The position numbers and the translations under genes were made by a program. A DNA stretch of 64,000 nt from Acidovorax carolinensis (GTDB lineage: Bacteria; Pseudomonadota; Gammaproteobacteria; Burkholderiales; Burkholderiaceae_C), in contig NZ_CP021361.1 in the NCBI RefSeq assembly GCF_002157145.1, positions 1,846,001 through 1,910,000 on the forward strand. Direction: 5' to 3'. The notes below the pieces were generated by a model that searched no databases, was not told the origin of the DNA, and saw only the letters and a list, made by a program, of their open reading frames with translations. The first letter of the stretch is position 1, and every line of letters starts with the position of its first letter. This document shows, in pieces, positions 48,697 through 60,811 of the stretch.

Positions 48697-51000
48697 TCAG
48701 AAGTCCATGACCAGCGCTGCGTGAAGGCTGCGCCCAGGCTGGGTGTAGGCGTCGTTCACGGTGCTGGCGGCGGCCAGGCCGTACACGTCGGGCCAGAGCC
48801 AGTATTTGCGGTTGGTGAGGTTGTGCACGGCAACGTTCAGCCGCAGGTCCTTGCGCAGGCGCCACTGGGCCGACAGGTCGAGCGTGGTGGCCTGTCCGAT
48901 GGTAAATTGCGTATTGGGTGCCTTGACGGCCGACGCGCTGTCGATGTCGCTGGCTTTCTTTGCGCCGTGGTGGCGCAGGTCGGCGCGCAGGCCCCAGGCG
49001 GCGGTGTCGTACAGCACACCCAGGCTCAGTTGCTGGGGGTCGATGGAGTTCAGCGGGGCACCTGTGGCGCGGTTCACGCCCTTGGCGCGCCCCCAGCTGA
49101 AGGGTGTGCTGATGCGTCCGCCCGCCATCGGGCCCCAGTCGTAGATGCCTTTCACCTCGATGCCCGTGATGCGCGCCCGCTCGGTGTTGAGGGTCTGGAA
49201 CACGCGCGGGTCTGCGGCCGTGCCCGTGCCGCGAATGAGCACGGTGTCCAGGATGAGGTTGGAGTAGTGGTTGGCAAAGACCGCCGCATCCAGCTTCAGG
49301 CGGTCGAACCGGCCCCGCACCCCCAATTCCACGCCCCGGCTTTTTTCGGGCTGGAGGTCGGGGTTGGGAATGATGGTGACGTGCTCGGCAGCGTTTTCAT
49401 AATAGCCATTGATCTGCGCGGCATCCGGCGCGCGGAACCCGGCCGCATACTGGCCGAACACGCTCCACTGCGTGGTGGCGCGGTACAGCACCCCCAACTT
49501 GGGCGACAGCGCCGAGCCCGAGAGCGACTGGCCCGGTTGGGCGGCGGGCGGAAAAAAGCCGTTCTGGCTGGTCACATCGAGCGCAAAGTGATCCCACCGC
49601 AGCCCGGGTGTGATGCTCCATTGGTCGATGACGGATTCCGCCTGGGCATACACCGCGCTGCTGGTCTCGCGGGTGTCCGGAAAGCGCTTGAGTGGAAACA
49701 CCTCGGGCGGCAGGGGGGCCAGGCCGGTGTAGACGTTGCTGATCTCGCTGCGGATATGGTCGATGCCATAGGTGAGCTTGTGCGCCCAGCCGCCGGGTGT
49801 GCGCAGGGTTTTTTCGGCCTGCAGGCCTGCCTGCCAGGTGTGCTCGGTGTAGGAGTTGTCGCGCACGCGCAAGGGCAGGGTGTTGCGCACGCTGGTGCCT
49901 AACTGGCGGGAGCTGGCGTGCTGCACGGCCAGCACCGTCTGAAACTGGTCGGCCCAGCTGGCACCCAGGGTGTAGCGGCCATCCCAGGTGAAACGGCTGC
50001 GTTCCATGGTGCGGCCCATGTTTTCATCCATCACGGCGCCGGCGATGGTGGCGGCGCTGCCCGTCAGCGGCAGGGGCGCGCGGCTTGACAGCAGGTTCAC
50101 GTCCGCCTGCTTTTCGACATGTTCCAGGGTGAGCACATGGCGCTGTGCCGCGGAGGGGCGCACCACCACCTTGGCCAGCACGGCGTTGTCTTCGTTGTGC
50201 TGCGGATTGGGCGTGGTGCGGCTGGTGTCTGAGGTGTCGCGGGTGCCCATGTTGTCCATGGCGTGCGAGCGGCGTGCGTTGGCGGTCACGAGCCATTGCA
50301 CGGTGTCGCTGGCCGTCCCCGCCACCGTGGCGGCCAGCGCGCGGCCGTTGTCATCGCCGCTCCAGCTGGTGGAGATGCGTCCGCCCAACTGCCTGGGCGG
50401 GGTGCCCGGGGCGCTGGCCAGAAAATCGGCCGGCTCGTGGGTGATGAAGTTGACCAGACCGGCCATGCCGTCTGAGCCATACAGCGCCGATGCGGGCCCG
50501 CGCACGACCTCGATGCGCTTGAGCAGCTCCATGGACAGGTATTCGCGATCAAACGTGGTGGTGCGAAAGGCGTAGCTGCGCGGCACGCGGATGCCATCGA
50601 CCAGCATCAGCACGCGGTTGCCGCCCAGGCCGCGGATGTTCAGGCCCACATTGCCGTCGCGGCCGGTGCCCACCGTGTTGGCGCCTCCCACGGTGGTGCG
50701 CGGCAAAGGGTGCTTGACGGAGGTGTTGGGCAGGTCGCGCAAGGCCTCGCGGACGTCGCGGGCTTGCTGGTCGCTCAGTGCGCGGGCGTCAATCACATCA
50801 ATCGACAAGGGCAGTTCGTCGCTGAGCTGTTCGCTGCGCGATCCGCTGACCACCACCTCGGCCATTGCCGGAACGGCCTGCGCGTAGGCCCCAGCAGTGG
50901 GCAGGCAGGCCACCAAGGTGAGCAAAGTGATGGCGTTGAGGGAACCCAGGGGGTGGCGCTGGCGCGAAACAGGGTGTGGGCCGTGGCGTTGCAATTGCAT
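48697..51000 (-). CDS. TonB-dependent outer membrane receptor, heme/hemoglobin type
   Basis: A 767-aa outer membrane receptor. The signal peptide ends near AGAYAQA, a TonB box-like AEVVVSGSR follows, and the plug domain includes NIRGLGGNRVLMLVDGIR and IEVVRGPASALYGSDG. The barrel carries FRAPDAAQINGYYENAAEH then NPDLQPEKS, the FRAP...NPDL box of heme/hemoglobin receptors, and the chain ends in Phe. The start MQLQRHGPHPVSRQ is arginine-rich ahead of the hydrophobic core. It is divergent from nirS, and the shared 215-bp region holds a perfect FNR-type box. No hmu/hem ABC transporter is adjacent. Confidence 0.9.
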   Translation of the reverse strand: MQLQRHGPHPVSRQRHPLGSLNAITLLTLVACLPTAGAYAQAVPAMAEVVVSGSRSEQLSDELPLSIDVIDARALSDQQARDVREALRDLPNTSVKHPLPRTTVGGANTVGTGRDGNVGLNIRGLGGNRVLMLVDGIRVPRSYAFRTTTFDREYLSMELLKRIEVVRGPASALYGSDGMAGLVNFITHEPADFLASAPGTPPRQLGGRISTSWSGDDNGRALAATVAGTASDTVQWLVTANARRSHAMDNMGTRDTSDTSRTTPNPQHNEDNAVLAKVVVRPSAAQRHVLTLEHVEKQADVNLLSSRAPLPLTGSAATIAGAVMDENMGRTMERSRFTWDGRYTLGASWADQFQTVLAVQHASSRQLGTSVRNTLPLRVRDNSYTEHTWQAGLQAEKTLRTPGGWAHKLTYGIDHIRSEISNVYTGLAPLPPEVFPLKRFPDTRETSSAVYAQAESVIDQWSITPGLRWDHFALDVTSQNGFFPPAAQPGQSLSGSALSPKLGVLYRATTQWSVFGQYAAGFRAPDAAQINGYYENAAEHVTIIPNPDLQPEKSRGVELGVRGRFDRLKLDAAVFANHYSNLILDTVLIRGTGTAADPRVFQTLNTERARITGIEVKGIYDWGPMAGGRISTPFSWGRAKGVNRATGAPLNSIDPQQLSLGVLYDTAAWGLRADLRHHGAKKASDIDSASAVKAPNTQFTIGQATTLDLSAQWRLRKDLRLNVAVHNLTNRKYWLWPDVYGLAAASTVNDAYTQPGRSLHAALVMDF

Positions 51001-51076
51001 ATAAGTGTTGGTTTACGGTAGCCGTTGTGGGATTATTGGTGGGCTTTCGGGGCATTGATACATGTTGAATGAATTA

Positions 51077-51090
51077 TTGATGCGTATCAA
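51077..51090. promoter_or_regulatory. FNR/Dnr-type box between the heme receptor and nirS
   Basis: TTGATGCGTATCAA matches the FNR/Anr/Dnr consensus TTGAT-N4-ATCAA in all ten fixed positions. If a promoter is centred at -41.5, the nirS start of transcription would fall near 51125, with AAGAAT (about 51113-51118) as a passable -10 element. On the other strand TATCAA near 51055 could serve the receptor gene. Confidence 0.75.
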
Positions 51091-51095
51091 AGTGA

Positions 51096-52949
<1,854 letters not shown>

Positions 52950-53000
52950 GGTGAAAGCGCCGCCGCTGAGCCCCTGGGCTTTGCGGCGGTGACCCAAGCA

Positions 53001-53040
53001 AAAGCCGCCGCAGGAGTGATCCCGCCGGCGGCTTTCTTTA
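53001..53040 (+). terminator. Rho-independent terminator after nirS
   Basis: A 10-bp perfect stem, AAAGCCGCCG (53001-53010) with CGGCGGCTTT (53026-53035), a 15-base loop and a short T-rich tail. It is symmetric enough to serve the convergent upp gene too. Confidence 0.85.
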
Positions 53041-53080
53041 TCCCGGAACAGCAGTTGACCGCTGTTTGCCGGTGGTTGGC

Positions 53081-53710
53081 TTACTTGGTGCCAAAGATGC
53101 GGTCGCCCGCGTCGCCCAGGCCCGGCAGGATGTAGCCATGGTCGCTCAGTTCGCGGTCGATGGCGGCGGTGAAGATCTGCACGTCGGGGTGGGCTTTTTG
53201 CAGCGTGGCAATGCCCTCGGGCGCGGCCAGCAGGCACACGAACTTGATCGAGCGGGGGTTGAGCTTCTTGAGGCGCTCCACCGCAGCGGCGGCCGAGTTG
53301 CCGGTGGCCAGCATGGGATCGACCACGATGATGTCGCGCTCGTCCATCTCGGAGGGCATCTTGAAGTAGTACTCCACGGGCTGCAGCGTGGCCGGGTCGC
53401 GGTACAGGCCGATGTGGCCAACGCGGGCGCCAGGCACCACGTTGAGCATGCCGTCCAGAAAGCCGTTGCCCGCGCGCAGGATGGACACCAGCACCAGCTT
53501 CTTGCCATCGATGACCTTGCCGGTCATGGTTTCAAGTGGGGTTTCGATCTGCACGTCCTGCAGGGGCATGTCACGCGTGACTTCATAGGCCATCAGCGTG
53601 GAGAGCTCGCCCAGCAGTCGGCGAAAGCTGTTGGTGCTGGCTTCCTTCTTGCGCATCAGCGTGAGCTTGTGCTGGACAAGGGGGTGGGTGATGACGGTGA
53701 CGTTGCTCAT
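53081..53710 (-). CDS. upp: Uracil phosphoribosyltransferase
   Basis: Converts uracil and PRPP to UMP (EC 2.4.2.9) in pyrimidine salvage; 209 aa, the usual length. It starts [20 protein letters not shown], with the PRPP loop in [19 protein letters not shown] and the uracil-binding C-terminus [20 protein letters not shown]. It would use uracil made by the codA-like enzyme at 47343. The gene is convergent with nirS. Confidence 0.98.
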   Translation of the reverse strand: MSNVTVITHPLVQHKLTLMRKKEASTNSFRRLLGELSTLMAYEVTRDMPLQDVQIETPLETMTGKVIDGKKLVLVSILRAGNGFLDGMLNVVPGARVGHIGLYRDPATLQPVEYYFKMPSEMDERDIIVVDPMLATGNSAAAAVERLKKLNPRSIKFVCLLAAPEGIATLQKAHPDVQIFTAAIDRELSDHGYILPGLGDAGDRIFGTK

Positions 53711-53760
53711 GGGAAAAAAAGGCCTTTTTTATGGTTTTGGTGCGGATCGGTAAAACAGGC

Positions 53761-54747
53761 TCAGTCTGCCAGAAAGCGCGAATAGCGGGCCATATCCACA
53801 TTGCCGCCGCTGATGAGAATGCCCACACGGGCGCCCCGCACATCGACGCTGCCATGCTCTGCGCCCGCAAAGGCCAGGGCGCCTGTGGGTTCGACCACGA
53901 TCTTCATGCGCTCGGCAAAAAAGCGCAGGGCTTGCACCAGCTGTTCGTCGGTGGCGGTGACCATGTCGTCGGCCAGGCGCTGGATGATCGGGAAGGTGAG
54001 CTGCCCCAGCGCCTGTGTTTGCGCGCCGTCGGCAATGGTGTGCGGCGTGGGGATCTGCACGATGTGCCCCGCGCGAAAAGACTGCTGCCCATCGTTGCCC
54101 GCCTCGGGCTCTACGCCCACCACGCGGCAGTGCGGGGCCAGCGCCTCGGCGGCCAGAAGGCTGCCGGCCAGCAGGCCGCCACCGCCCACGCAGACGAAGA
54201 GGTAGTCGAGGTTGGGCACTTCTTCCAGCAGCTCCTTGGCCGCAGTGCCTTGCCCGGCGATGACGTGCGGGTGGTCAAACGGCGGCACCAGCGTCATGCC
54301 GCGCTCTTGCGCCAGGCGCCGGCTGATGGCCTCGCGGTCTTCGGTGTAACGGTTGTAGGTGACGACCTGCGCGCCATATTCGCGCGTGGCCGCCATTTTG
54401 CTGGCGGGTGCGTCTTCGGGCATGACGATAACGACGGGCATGTCCAGCAGCCGGGCCGACAGCGCAATGGCCTGGGCGTGGTTGCCGGCCGAGAACGCCA
54501 GCACACCACCCTTGCGCTGCTCGTCGGTGAACTGGGCGAGGGTATTGAAGGCGCCGCGGAACTTGAAGGCGCCAGTGCGCTGCAGGTTCTCGCACTTGAA
54601 GAACAGCTGTGCACCCAGCCGCTCGTCGGCGGTGGTGGAGCGCAGCACGGGCGTGCGGTGCGCCATGCCGTGCAGGCGATGGGCGGCATCGGCCACATCG
54701 GCATACGTTGGCACGAAACTGGGCACGGAAAAGGGTGTCTGGGTCAT
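53761..54747 (-). CDS. Threonine/serine dehydratase-like PLP enzyme
   Basis: A 328-aa fold-type II PLP enzyme starting MTQTPFSVPSFVPTYADVAD at ATG 54747. The PLP lysine is in TGAFKFRGAFN, the phosphate loop is VGGGGLLAGSLLA, and FSAGNHAQAIALSARLL is a family block. It lacks the C-terminal ACT regulatory domain of biosynthetic IlvA, so it resembles catabolic TdcB, serine racemase or hydroxyaspartate ammonia-lyase (EC 4.3.1.-). Which amino acid it prefers cannot be read from sequence. Confidence 0.88.
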   Translation of the reverse strand: MTQTPFSVPSFVPTYADVADAAHRLHGMAHRTPVLRSTTADERLGAQLFFKCENLQRTGAFKFRGAFNTLAQFTDEQRKGGVLAFSAGNHAQAIALSARLLDMPVVIVMPEDAPASKMAATREYGAQVVTYNRYTEDREAISRRLAQERGMTLVPPFDHPHVIAGQGTAAKELLEEVPNLDYLFVCVGGGGLLAGSLLAAEALAPHCRVVGVEPEAGNDGQQSFRAGHIVQIPTPHTIADGAQTQALGQLTFPIIQRLADDMVTATDEQLVQALRFFAERMKIVVEPTGALAFAGAEHGSVDVRGARVGILISGGNVDMARYSRFLAD

Positions 54748-54827
54748 GTCGGCATCCTTGGGCTGGCGGGACGCCAGGGAGCGGCAGCCACGCTGGCGCA
54801 TCATAGCCCGTTGCCGTGCACTTTCAA

Positions 54828-54874
54828 GCATAAATGCCTGCCAGCGCTTATCCAGTAAGCGCTGGCAGCTATGG
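54828..54874 (-). repeat. Family A inverted repeat, copy 10
   Basis: Plus-strand ATAAATGCCTGCCAGCGCTT, loop, AAGCGCTGGCAGCTATGG, with a 12-bp stem CTGCCAGCGCTT. Confidence 0.88.
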
Positions 54875-54957
54875 ATTTTGATGAATCCGGGGTTGCCGCG
54901 CCGGCATGCCGCGCGGGGGCGCCGCGTGGATGCATTCCGTCTGGGGCTGGCTGGGGC

Positions 54958-55800
54958 TCAGCCCTGTTCGCTGAAACGCTTCAACGCTGCCAGAGCCGGG
55001 AACTCGCCCGCGCGCTTTTGCTTCATGGCCGTGACCGATTCGCGCACATGCTGGTTGCTCCAGATGGCGCCTTGCAGCCAGCCCATCTGGCGCAGGCTAT
55101 CGTCCACCGAGTGGTCGCGGGCGTAGTTCACCGCCTGCTTGGTGCCCCAGATGGCGACGGGTGGCTTGCTGGCGATCTCTTGCGCGCATTGCAGGGCGGC
55201 GGCCAACATGGCCTCTTGCGAGTCGAACACTTCGTTGACCAGGCCGTAGCCCAGCGCCTTGGCGGCGCTCAGGCGGCGGCCGGTGTAGGCCAGCTCCTTG
55301 ACGACGCCCAGGGGTATCAGCTTGGGCAGGCGCTGCAGCGTGCCCACATCGGCCACCATGCCGATGTTGATTTCCTGGATGCAGAAAAACGCGTCTTGCG
55401 TGGCATACCGAATGCAGGCGGCCGCCACCATGTCCACCGCGCCGCCAATGCAGCCGCCCTGGATGGCCATGATGACGGGGATGCGCAGGGTCTCGATGCG
55501 GGTGAAGGTGGCCTGCATGTCGGTGAGCAGGTCGAAGATGGCGGCGCGGCCCTCGGGGCTCTGGTCGTCCATGGTGATGGCGCCGCCAAAGGTTTCGAGC
55601 GCCATGCCCGCACTGAAGTGTTTGCCGGTGCTGCTGATGACCAGCGCCCGCGCTTCGCCCGCCTGGTGCAGTCGGGCCAGCACCGTGTCCAGCTCGCGCC
55701 AGAACGTGGGGTGCATGGTGTTCATGGCCTCGGGCCGGTTCAGCGCCAGGTGGGCTACGTGGTCGGTGATGCTGAGGGAAAAGCAGGTGAGGGTGTTCAT
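54958..55800 (-). CDS. Enoyl-CoA hydratase/isomerase family, delta3,5-delta2,4-dienoyl-CoA isomerase-like
   Basis: A 280-aa crotonase-fold protein starting MNTLTCFSLSITDHVAHLAL at ATG 55800. The oxyanion-hole region is GKHFSAGMAL and GGCIGGAVDMVAAACIRYAT. The block EINIGMVADVGTLQRLPKL closely resembles the active site of mammalian ECH1, including the acidic residue of VADVGTLQRLP, and ARDHSVDDSLRQMGW matches the ECH1 C-terminus. That points to an isomerase for dienes from unsaturated fatty acids rather than a plain hydratase. Confidence 0.85.
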   Translation of the reverse strand: MNTLTCFSLSITDHVAHLALNRPEAMNTMHPTFWRELDTVLARLHQAGEARALVISSTGKHFSAGMALETFGGAITMDDQSPEGRAAIFDLLTDMQATFTRIETLRIPVIMAIQGGCIGGAVDMVAAACIRYATQDAFFCIQEINIGMVADVGTLQRLPKLIPLGVVKELAYTGRRLSAAKALGYGLVNEVFDSQEAMLAAALQCAQEIASKPPVAIWGTKQAVNYARDHSVDDSLRQMGWLQGAIWSNQHVRESVTAMKQKRAGEFPALAALKRFSEQG

Positions 55801-55856
55801 GGACGTGGAATGTAGGCCTGGTCCAGTGCCGTGCATCGTCGCACAGGCGACTTTGA

Positions 55857-55904
55857 ATGAAATATGCCGCTAGCGCTTGTGTATCAAGCGCAAGCAGCTA
55901 TAAA
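55857..55904 (-). repeat. Family A inverted repeat, copy 11
   Basis: Plus-strand ATGAAATATGCCGCTAGCGC, loop, AAGCGCAAGCAGCTATAA. It lies upstream of the isomerase-like gene. Confidence 0.8.
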
Positions 55905-55961
55905 TTCAGGAGTTATGCCGGTGCGGAGCGTGCCGCGCAACGCCCCGGACCACCCGCAGGT

Positions 55962-57479
55962 TCAACGCCGCTTGCTGCCGCCGAAGATGCCGCCCAGCAC
56001 GCCGCGCAAAATTTCCCTGCCCAGCGACGTGCCCATGGTGCGCACGGCCGACTTGGCCATGGTCTGCGCCAGGCCGTCGCGCTTGCCGCCGCGCGGTCCG
56101 GTGCTGCCAAACAGCACGTCGTTGAGCCCGCCCATCAGGCCGCCGCCTTCGTCGGCGGGCGCACCGTTGGCGTTCTTGCCGTTGCCAACTTGCTCGCTCG
56201 CCTCGGTGGCACGCCCCTTGAGCTTTTCGTAGGCAGATTCGCGGTCCACGGTCTTTTCGTACACGCCGGCCACCAGCGAGCTGGCCATCAGCGCCTGGCG
56301 CTGCTGCGGCGTGATGGGGCCAAGCTGGCTGCCGGGTGGCAGCACAAACACGCGTTCGGTCACGCTGGGGCGGCCCTTGGCGTCGAGAAAGCTCACCAGC
56401 GCTTCCCCCACGGCCAGTTCGGTGATGGCGGTTTCAATATCCAGCCCCGGCTTCTGCCGCATGGTCGTGGCCGTGGCCTTCACGGCCTTCTGGTCGCGCG
56501 GGGTGAAGGCGCGCAGCGCGTGCTGCACGCGGTTGCCGAGCTGGGCCAGCACGCTGTCGGGGATGTCGAGCGGGTTCTGCGTGACGAAATACACGCCCAC
56601 GCCCTTGGAGCGCACCAGGCGCACCACCAGTTCGATGCGCTCGACCAGCACCTTGGGTGCTTCGTTGAACAAGAGGTGGGCCTCGTCGAAGAAGAACACG
56701 AGTTTGGGCTGCTCCGGGTCGCCGATTTCGGGCAATTGCTCGAACAGTTCGGACAGCATCCACAGCAAAAAGGTGGCGTACAGGCGCGGCGAGTTCATGA
56801 GCTTGTCGGCCGCCAGGATGTTGACCACGCCATGGCCGTCCACCGTTTGCATGAAGTCCTGGATATTGAGCATGGGCTCGCCAAAGAACTGCGTGCCTCC
56901 CTGCTGCTCGATCTGCAGCAGCCCGCGCTGGATGGCGCCCACGCTGGCGGCGCTGACGTTGCCGTATTCGGTGGTGAACTCCTTGGCGTTGTCTCCCACG
57001 TACTGCAGCATGGCGCGCAGGTCTTTCAGGTCGAGCAGCAGCATGCCGTTGTCGTCGGCGATCTTGAACACCAGGTTGAGCACGCCCAGCTGGGTTTCGT
57101 TGAGGTTGAGCATGCGGCCCAGCAGCAGGGGGCCCATGTCCGACACCGTGGCGCGCACCGGGTGGCCCTGCTCGCCAAACACATCCCACAGCGTGGTGGG
57201 GCAGGCCAGGGGCGTGGGCAGGGGCAGTCCCCGGTCCTTGAGCACGGCGGCCAGTTTGTCGCCGATCTTGCCGGGCTGGCTGGCACCGGTGAGGTCGCCC
57301 TTCACGTCGGCCATGAACACCGGCACACCGATGCGCGAGAAATTCTCGGCCAGGGTCTGCAGCGTGACGGTCTTGCCGGTGCCGGTGGCGCCGGTGATCA
57401 GCCCGTGGCGGTTGGCCAGGCCCGGGAGCAGGTGGCATTCGATGGTGTCGTGCTTGGCAATCAGGAGGGGTTCGGCCAT
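55962..57479 (-). CDS. HerA/FtsK-like ATPase, DUF853 (YjgR family)
   Basis: A 505-aa ATPase starting [20 protein letters not shown]. Walker A is GATGTGKT (residues 30-37), the central part has [19 protein letters not shown], and Walker B lies in [39 protein letters not shown] is a family block. A low-complexity Gly/Asn linker precedes a basic C-terminus ([19 protein letters not shown]). The family is widespread, and its cellular role has not been defined. No NurA partner nuclease is adjacent. Confidence 0.92.
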   Translation of the reverse strand: MAEPLLIAKHDTIECHLLPGLANRHGLITGATGTGKTVTLQTLAENFSRIGVPVFMADVKGDLTGASQPGKIGDKLAAVLKDRGLPLPTPLACPTTLWDVFGEQGHPVRATVSDMGPLLLGRMLNLNETQLGVLNLVFKIADDNGMLLLDLKDLRAMLQYVGDNAKEFTTEYGNVSAASVGAIQRGLLQIEQQGGTQFFGEPMLNIQDFMQTVDGHGVVNILAADKLMNSPRLYATFLLWMLSELFEQLPEIGDPEQPKLVFFFDEAHLLFNEAPKVLVERIELVVRLVRSKGVGVYFVTQNPLDIPDSVLAQLGNRVQHALRAFTPRDQKAVKATATTMRQKPGLDIETAITELAVGEALVSFLDAKGRPSVTERVFVLPPGSQLGPITPQQRQALMASSLVAGVYEKTVDRESAYEKLKGRATEASEQVGNGKNANGAPADEGGGLMGGLNDVLFGSTGPRGGKRDGLAQTMAKSAVRTMGTSLGREILRGVLGGIFGGSKRR

Positions 57480-57558
57480 TTGGGGTTTCCTCGGGGATCG
57501 GTGGCGGGCAAAAGTAAAATCGTGGCCACTAGATTAAATCAATACAAAAGGACTTCCC

Positions 57559-58277
57559 GTGGCAGGACACAGTAAATGGGCGAATATCCAGCACCGCAAG
57601 GGGCGGCAGGATGAAAAACGCGGCAAGATCTGGACCCGCATCATTCGTGAAATCACTGTGGCAGCCCGCGCCGGTGGCGGCGACCTGTCGGCCAACCCCC
57701 GCCTGCGCCTGGCGGTGGACAAGGCCAAGGCGGCCAACATGCCCGCCGACCGCATCAAATACAACATCGACAAGGCCACGGGCAACGCCGAAGGCCTGAC
57801 CTACGAAGAAATCCGCTACGAAGGTTACGGCATCGGCGGCGCGGCCATCATGATCGACACCATGACCGACAACCGTGTGCGCACCGTGGCCGAAGTGCGC
57901 CACGCCTTCAGCAAACATGGCGGCAACATGGGCACCGAAGGCTCGGTGGTGTTCCAGTTCAAGCACTGTGGCCAGCTGATTTTTGCCCCGGCACCAGTGA
58001 AGACAAGGTGATGGAGGTGGCGCTGGAGGCCGGCGCCGAAGACGTGCTGACCGACGACGACGGCGCGGTCGAGGTGCTCACCGCCCCGGCCGACTTCGAA
58101 GCCGTGAAGAACGCGCTGGAGGCCGCAGGCCTGACGGCCGAGGTGGCGGGCGTGACCATGCGGCCCGAAAACACCATCGAACTGACGGGCGACGATGCCG
58201 CCCGCATGCAAAAGCTGCTGGATGTGCTGGAAGACCTGGACGACACCCAGGAGGTCTATCACAACGCCGCGCTGTAG
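57559..58277 (+). CDS. yebC: YebC/PmpR-family protein, canonical (one frameshift)
   Basis: A 239-aa protein after correction. GTG 57559 gives [20 protein letters not shown], the exact family opening, then [33 protein letters not shown] and [19 protein letters not shown]. The break near 57989 (CCCCGGCACC) is healed by one G, giving [20 protein letters not shown]. It is divergent from the HerA-like gene, across an 80-bp gap, and 99 bp before purD. It is the canonical copy; a divergent paralogue lies at 41861. Confidence 0.94.
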
Positions 58278-58376
58278 GCGCTTTTTTTCTTGCGCTGACC
58301 TGCTTTTCGACTGATATTTCCCCGAACCCCGGCATCCGGCCCAGCGCTGGGGCGCGGGTGTTCACCAAAGGTTCCT

Positions 58377-59657
58377 ATGAAAGTACTTGTGATTGGTGGC
58401 GGCGGCCGTGAACACGCGATGGCGTGGAAACTGAGCCAGTCCCCCAAGGTGACCAAGGTGTACGTGGCGCCTGGCAATGGCGGCACGGCCCTGAATTCCA
58501 AGCTCGAAAACGTGGCCATTGCTGACGTGCGCGAGCTGCGCGCGTGGGCCCAGGCCGAGAAGATCGGCCTGACGGTGGTGGGCCCCGAGGCCCCGCTGGC
58601 TGCAGGCGTGGTCGATGAGTTCCGTGCCAACGGCCTGCGCATCTTCGGCCCCACCAAGGCTGCGGCGCAACTCGAAAGCTCCAAGGCGTTCTCCAAGGCC
58701 TTCATGCGCCGCCATGGCATCCCTACCGCCGATTACGACACCTTCACCGACCCGGTCGCCGCCCACGCCTTTGTGGACCGCCTGGGCGCGCCCATTGTCA
58801 TCAAGGCCGACGGCCTGGCCGCTGGCAAGGGCGTTGTGGTTGCCATGACGCTGCAGGAAGCACACGATGCCGTGGATTTCATGCTGGTGGACAACAAATA
58901 CGGCGTGACGCACAACGAAGGTGGCGCGCGCGTGGTGATCGAGCAGTTCCTTGAAGGCGAGGAAGCCTCCTTCATCGTGTTGTGCGACGGCAAGAACGTG
59001 CTGGCCCTGGCCACCAGCCAGGACCACAAGCGCCTGAAAGACGGCGACGAAGGCCCCAACACCGGCGGCATGGGCGCGTATTCGCCCGCGCCCGTGGTCA
59101 CGGCCGATGTGCACGCCCGCGCCATGCGCGAGATCATCCTGCCCACCATCCGCGGCATGGAAAAGGACGGCATCCCGTACACGGGCTTTCTGTATGCGGG
59201 CCTGATGATCGACGCCAAGGGCCACCCCAAGACGCTTGAATTCAACTGCCGCATGGGCGACCCCGAAACGCAACCCATCCTGATGCGCCTCAAAAGCGAC
59301 TTCTGCGATGTGATGGCCGCGGCCGCCGACGGCAAGCTCGACCAGATGGAGCTGCAGTGGGACCGCCGCACCGCGCTGGGCGTGGTGATGGCAGCCCATG
59401 GCTACCCCGAGAACCCCCGCAAGGGCGATGCCATCACCGGCCTGCCCGCTGAGGCAGACGATGCGGTGGTGTTCCACGCGGGCACGCAGCTCAAGGACGG
59501 CGTGGTCAGCGTGACCGGCGGCCGCGTGCTGTGCGTCACCGTGCTGGCCGACAGCGTCAAGCAAGCGCAGCAGCGCGCTTACGACGTGGCGCGGGGCATT
59601 CACTTTGACGGCGCCCAATACCGCCACGACATCGGCTTTCGCGCCCTCAAGAGCTGA
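58377..59657 (+). CDS. purD: Phosphoribosylamine-glycine ligase
   Basis: Second step of purine synthesis (EC 6.3.4.13), 426 aa. It starts [20 protein letters not shown], has [20 protein letters not shown], the ATP-grasp part with [20 protein letters not shown], and the signature [14 protein letters not shown]. Its stop shares a base with the hemF start (TGATG at 59655-59659), so the two are translated together. Confidence 0.98.
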   Translation: MKVLVIGGGGREHAMAWKLSQSPKVTKVYVAPGNGGTALNSKLENVAIADVRELRAWAQAEKIGLTVVGPEAPLAAGVVDEFRANGLRIFGPTKAAAQLESSKAFSKAFMRRHGIPTADYDTFTDPVAAHAFVDRLGAPIVIKADGLAAGKGVVVAMTLQEAHDAVDFMLVDNKYGVTHNEGGARVVIEQFLEGEEASFIVLCDGKNVLALATSQDHKRLKDGDEGPNTGGMGAYSPAPVVTADVHARAMREIILPTIRGMEKDGIPYTGFLYAGLMIDAKGHPKTLEFNCRMGDPETQPILMRLKSDFCDVMAAAADGKLDQMELQWDRRTALGVVMAAHGYPENPRKGDAITGLPAEADDAVVFHAGTQLKDGVVSVTGGRVLCVTVLADSVKQAQQRAYDVARGIHFDGAQYRHDIGFRALKS

Positions 59658-60627
59658 TGGCAGACACTCAGACCTTGAACGCCGCCGACACGGTGGCCCG
59701 TGTGCGTGCTTACCTGCAGGGACTGCAGTCACGCATTACCGATGCACTCGAAGCCGTCGAAGGCGAGGGTGGCGAACGCTTTCTGGCCGATGCCTGGAGC
59801 AAGCCGCCGGGCGAGCCGCTGCAGGGCGACGGCATCACCAAGATCATGGAAGGCGGCCGTGTGTTCGAGCGCGCGGGTTGCGGTTTCAGCCATGTGCGCG
59901 GCCCGCAACTGCCGCCTTCGGCCACGCAGCACCGGCCCGAGCTGGCGGGCGCGCCGTTCGAAGCCATGGGCGTGTCGCTGGTGTTCCACCCGCGCAACCC
60001 GTATGTGCCTACGGTGCACATGAATGTGCGCATGATCGCCGCCGGCCACCCCGGTCAGGCGCCCACCTGCTGGTTTGGCGGCGGCATGGACCTCACGCCG
60101 TACTACGGGTTTGAAGAAGACGCGGTGCACTTTCACCGCACCTGCCGCGATGCGCTCAGCGCCTTTGGCGATGACAAGTACCCGCGTTTCAAGCAGTGGT
60201 GCGATAAATACTTTTACCTCAAGCACCGCAGCGAGCAGCGCGGCGTGGGCGGCGTGTTCTATGACGACTTCTCGGAGCTGGGTTTTGAGCAAAGCCTGGC
60301 GATGACGAAATCGGTGGGCGATGCCTTTCTCAAGGCGTATCTGCCCATCGTAGAAAAACGCCAGAACCTGCCGTTTGGCGAGCGCGAGAGAGACTTTCAG
60401 CTCTACCGCCGGGGCCGCTATGTGGAGTTCAACCTGGTGTGGGACCGGGCACGCACTTTGGCCTGCAATCGGGCGGGCGCACCGAGTCCATCCTTCTGTC
60501 CATGCCGCCGCTGGTGTCGTGGTCGTACCAGCGCTCGGATGCCGCCGATTCGGCCGAAGCAGCGCTCACACAGCGCTTTTTGGTGCGGCGCGACTGGCTC
60601 ACTGGCGGGGCTGGCGCCACCGCCTGA
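59657..60627 (+). CDS. hemF: Oxygen-dependent coproporphyrinogen-III oxidase (one frameshift)
   Basis: Aerobic step of heme synthesis (EC 1.3.3.3), 323 aa after correction. It starts [20 protein letters not shown]. Family blocks are [59 protein letters not shown] and [20 protein letters not shown]. The break near 60447 (GACCGGGCACG) is healed by one G, giving [19 protein letters not shown] and the C-terminus [13 protein letters not shown]. Heme supply is relevant to nirS and the heme receptor elsewhere in the window. Confidence 0.95.
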
Positions 60628-60658
60628 ACGCCATGAAAAGCGCAAAAGCTATAATTTA

Positions 60659-60700
60659 TATAGCTGCCCGCGCTTTTCACACCAGCGCAAGAGGCCAAAA
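60659..60700 (+). repeat. Family A inverted repeat, copy 12
   Basis: TATAGCTGCCCGCGCTTTTC, loop, CAGCGCAAGAGGCCAAAAA. It occupies the gap between hemF and rsfS. Confidence 0.8.
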
Positions 60701-60811
60701 ACACGTCAAACTGACGCAGCGCCACCGCGCAACAACCAAGGCGCAGCCCGCTGGCTGTGCGCTGCGTTGCACGCTATATTGATCCCATTCTCTTTATATA
60801 TTCACCGCCTG

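Noticed and set aside
55962..57479. HerA-NurA type end-resection pair
   Set aside because: The ATPase belongs to the DUF853/YjgR family and no NurA-like nuclease is adjacent.
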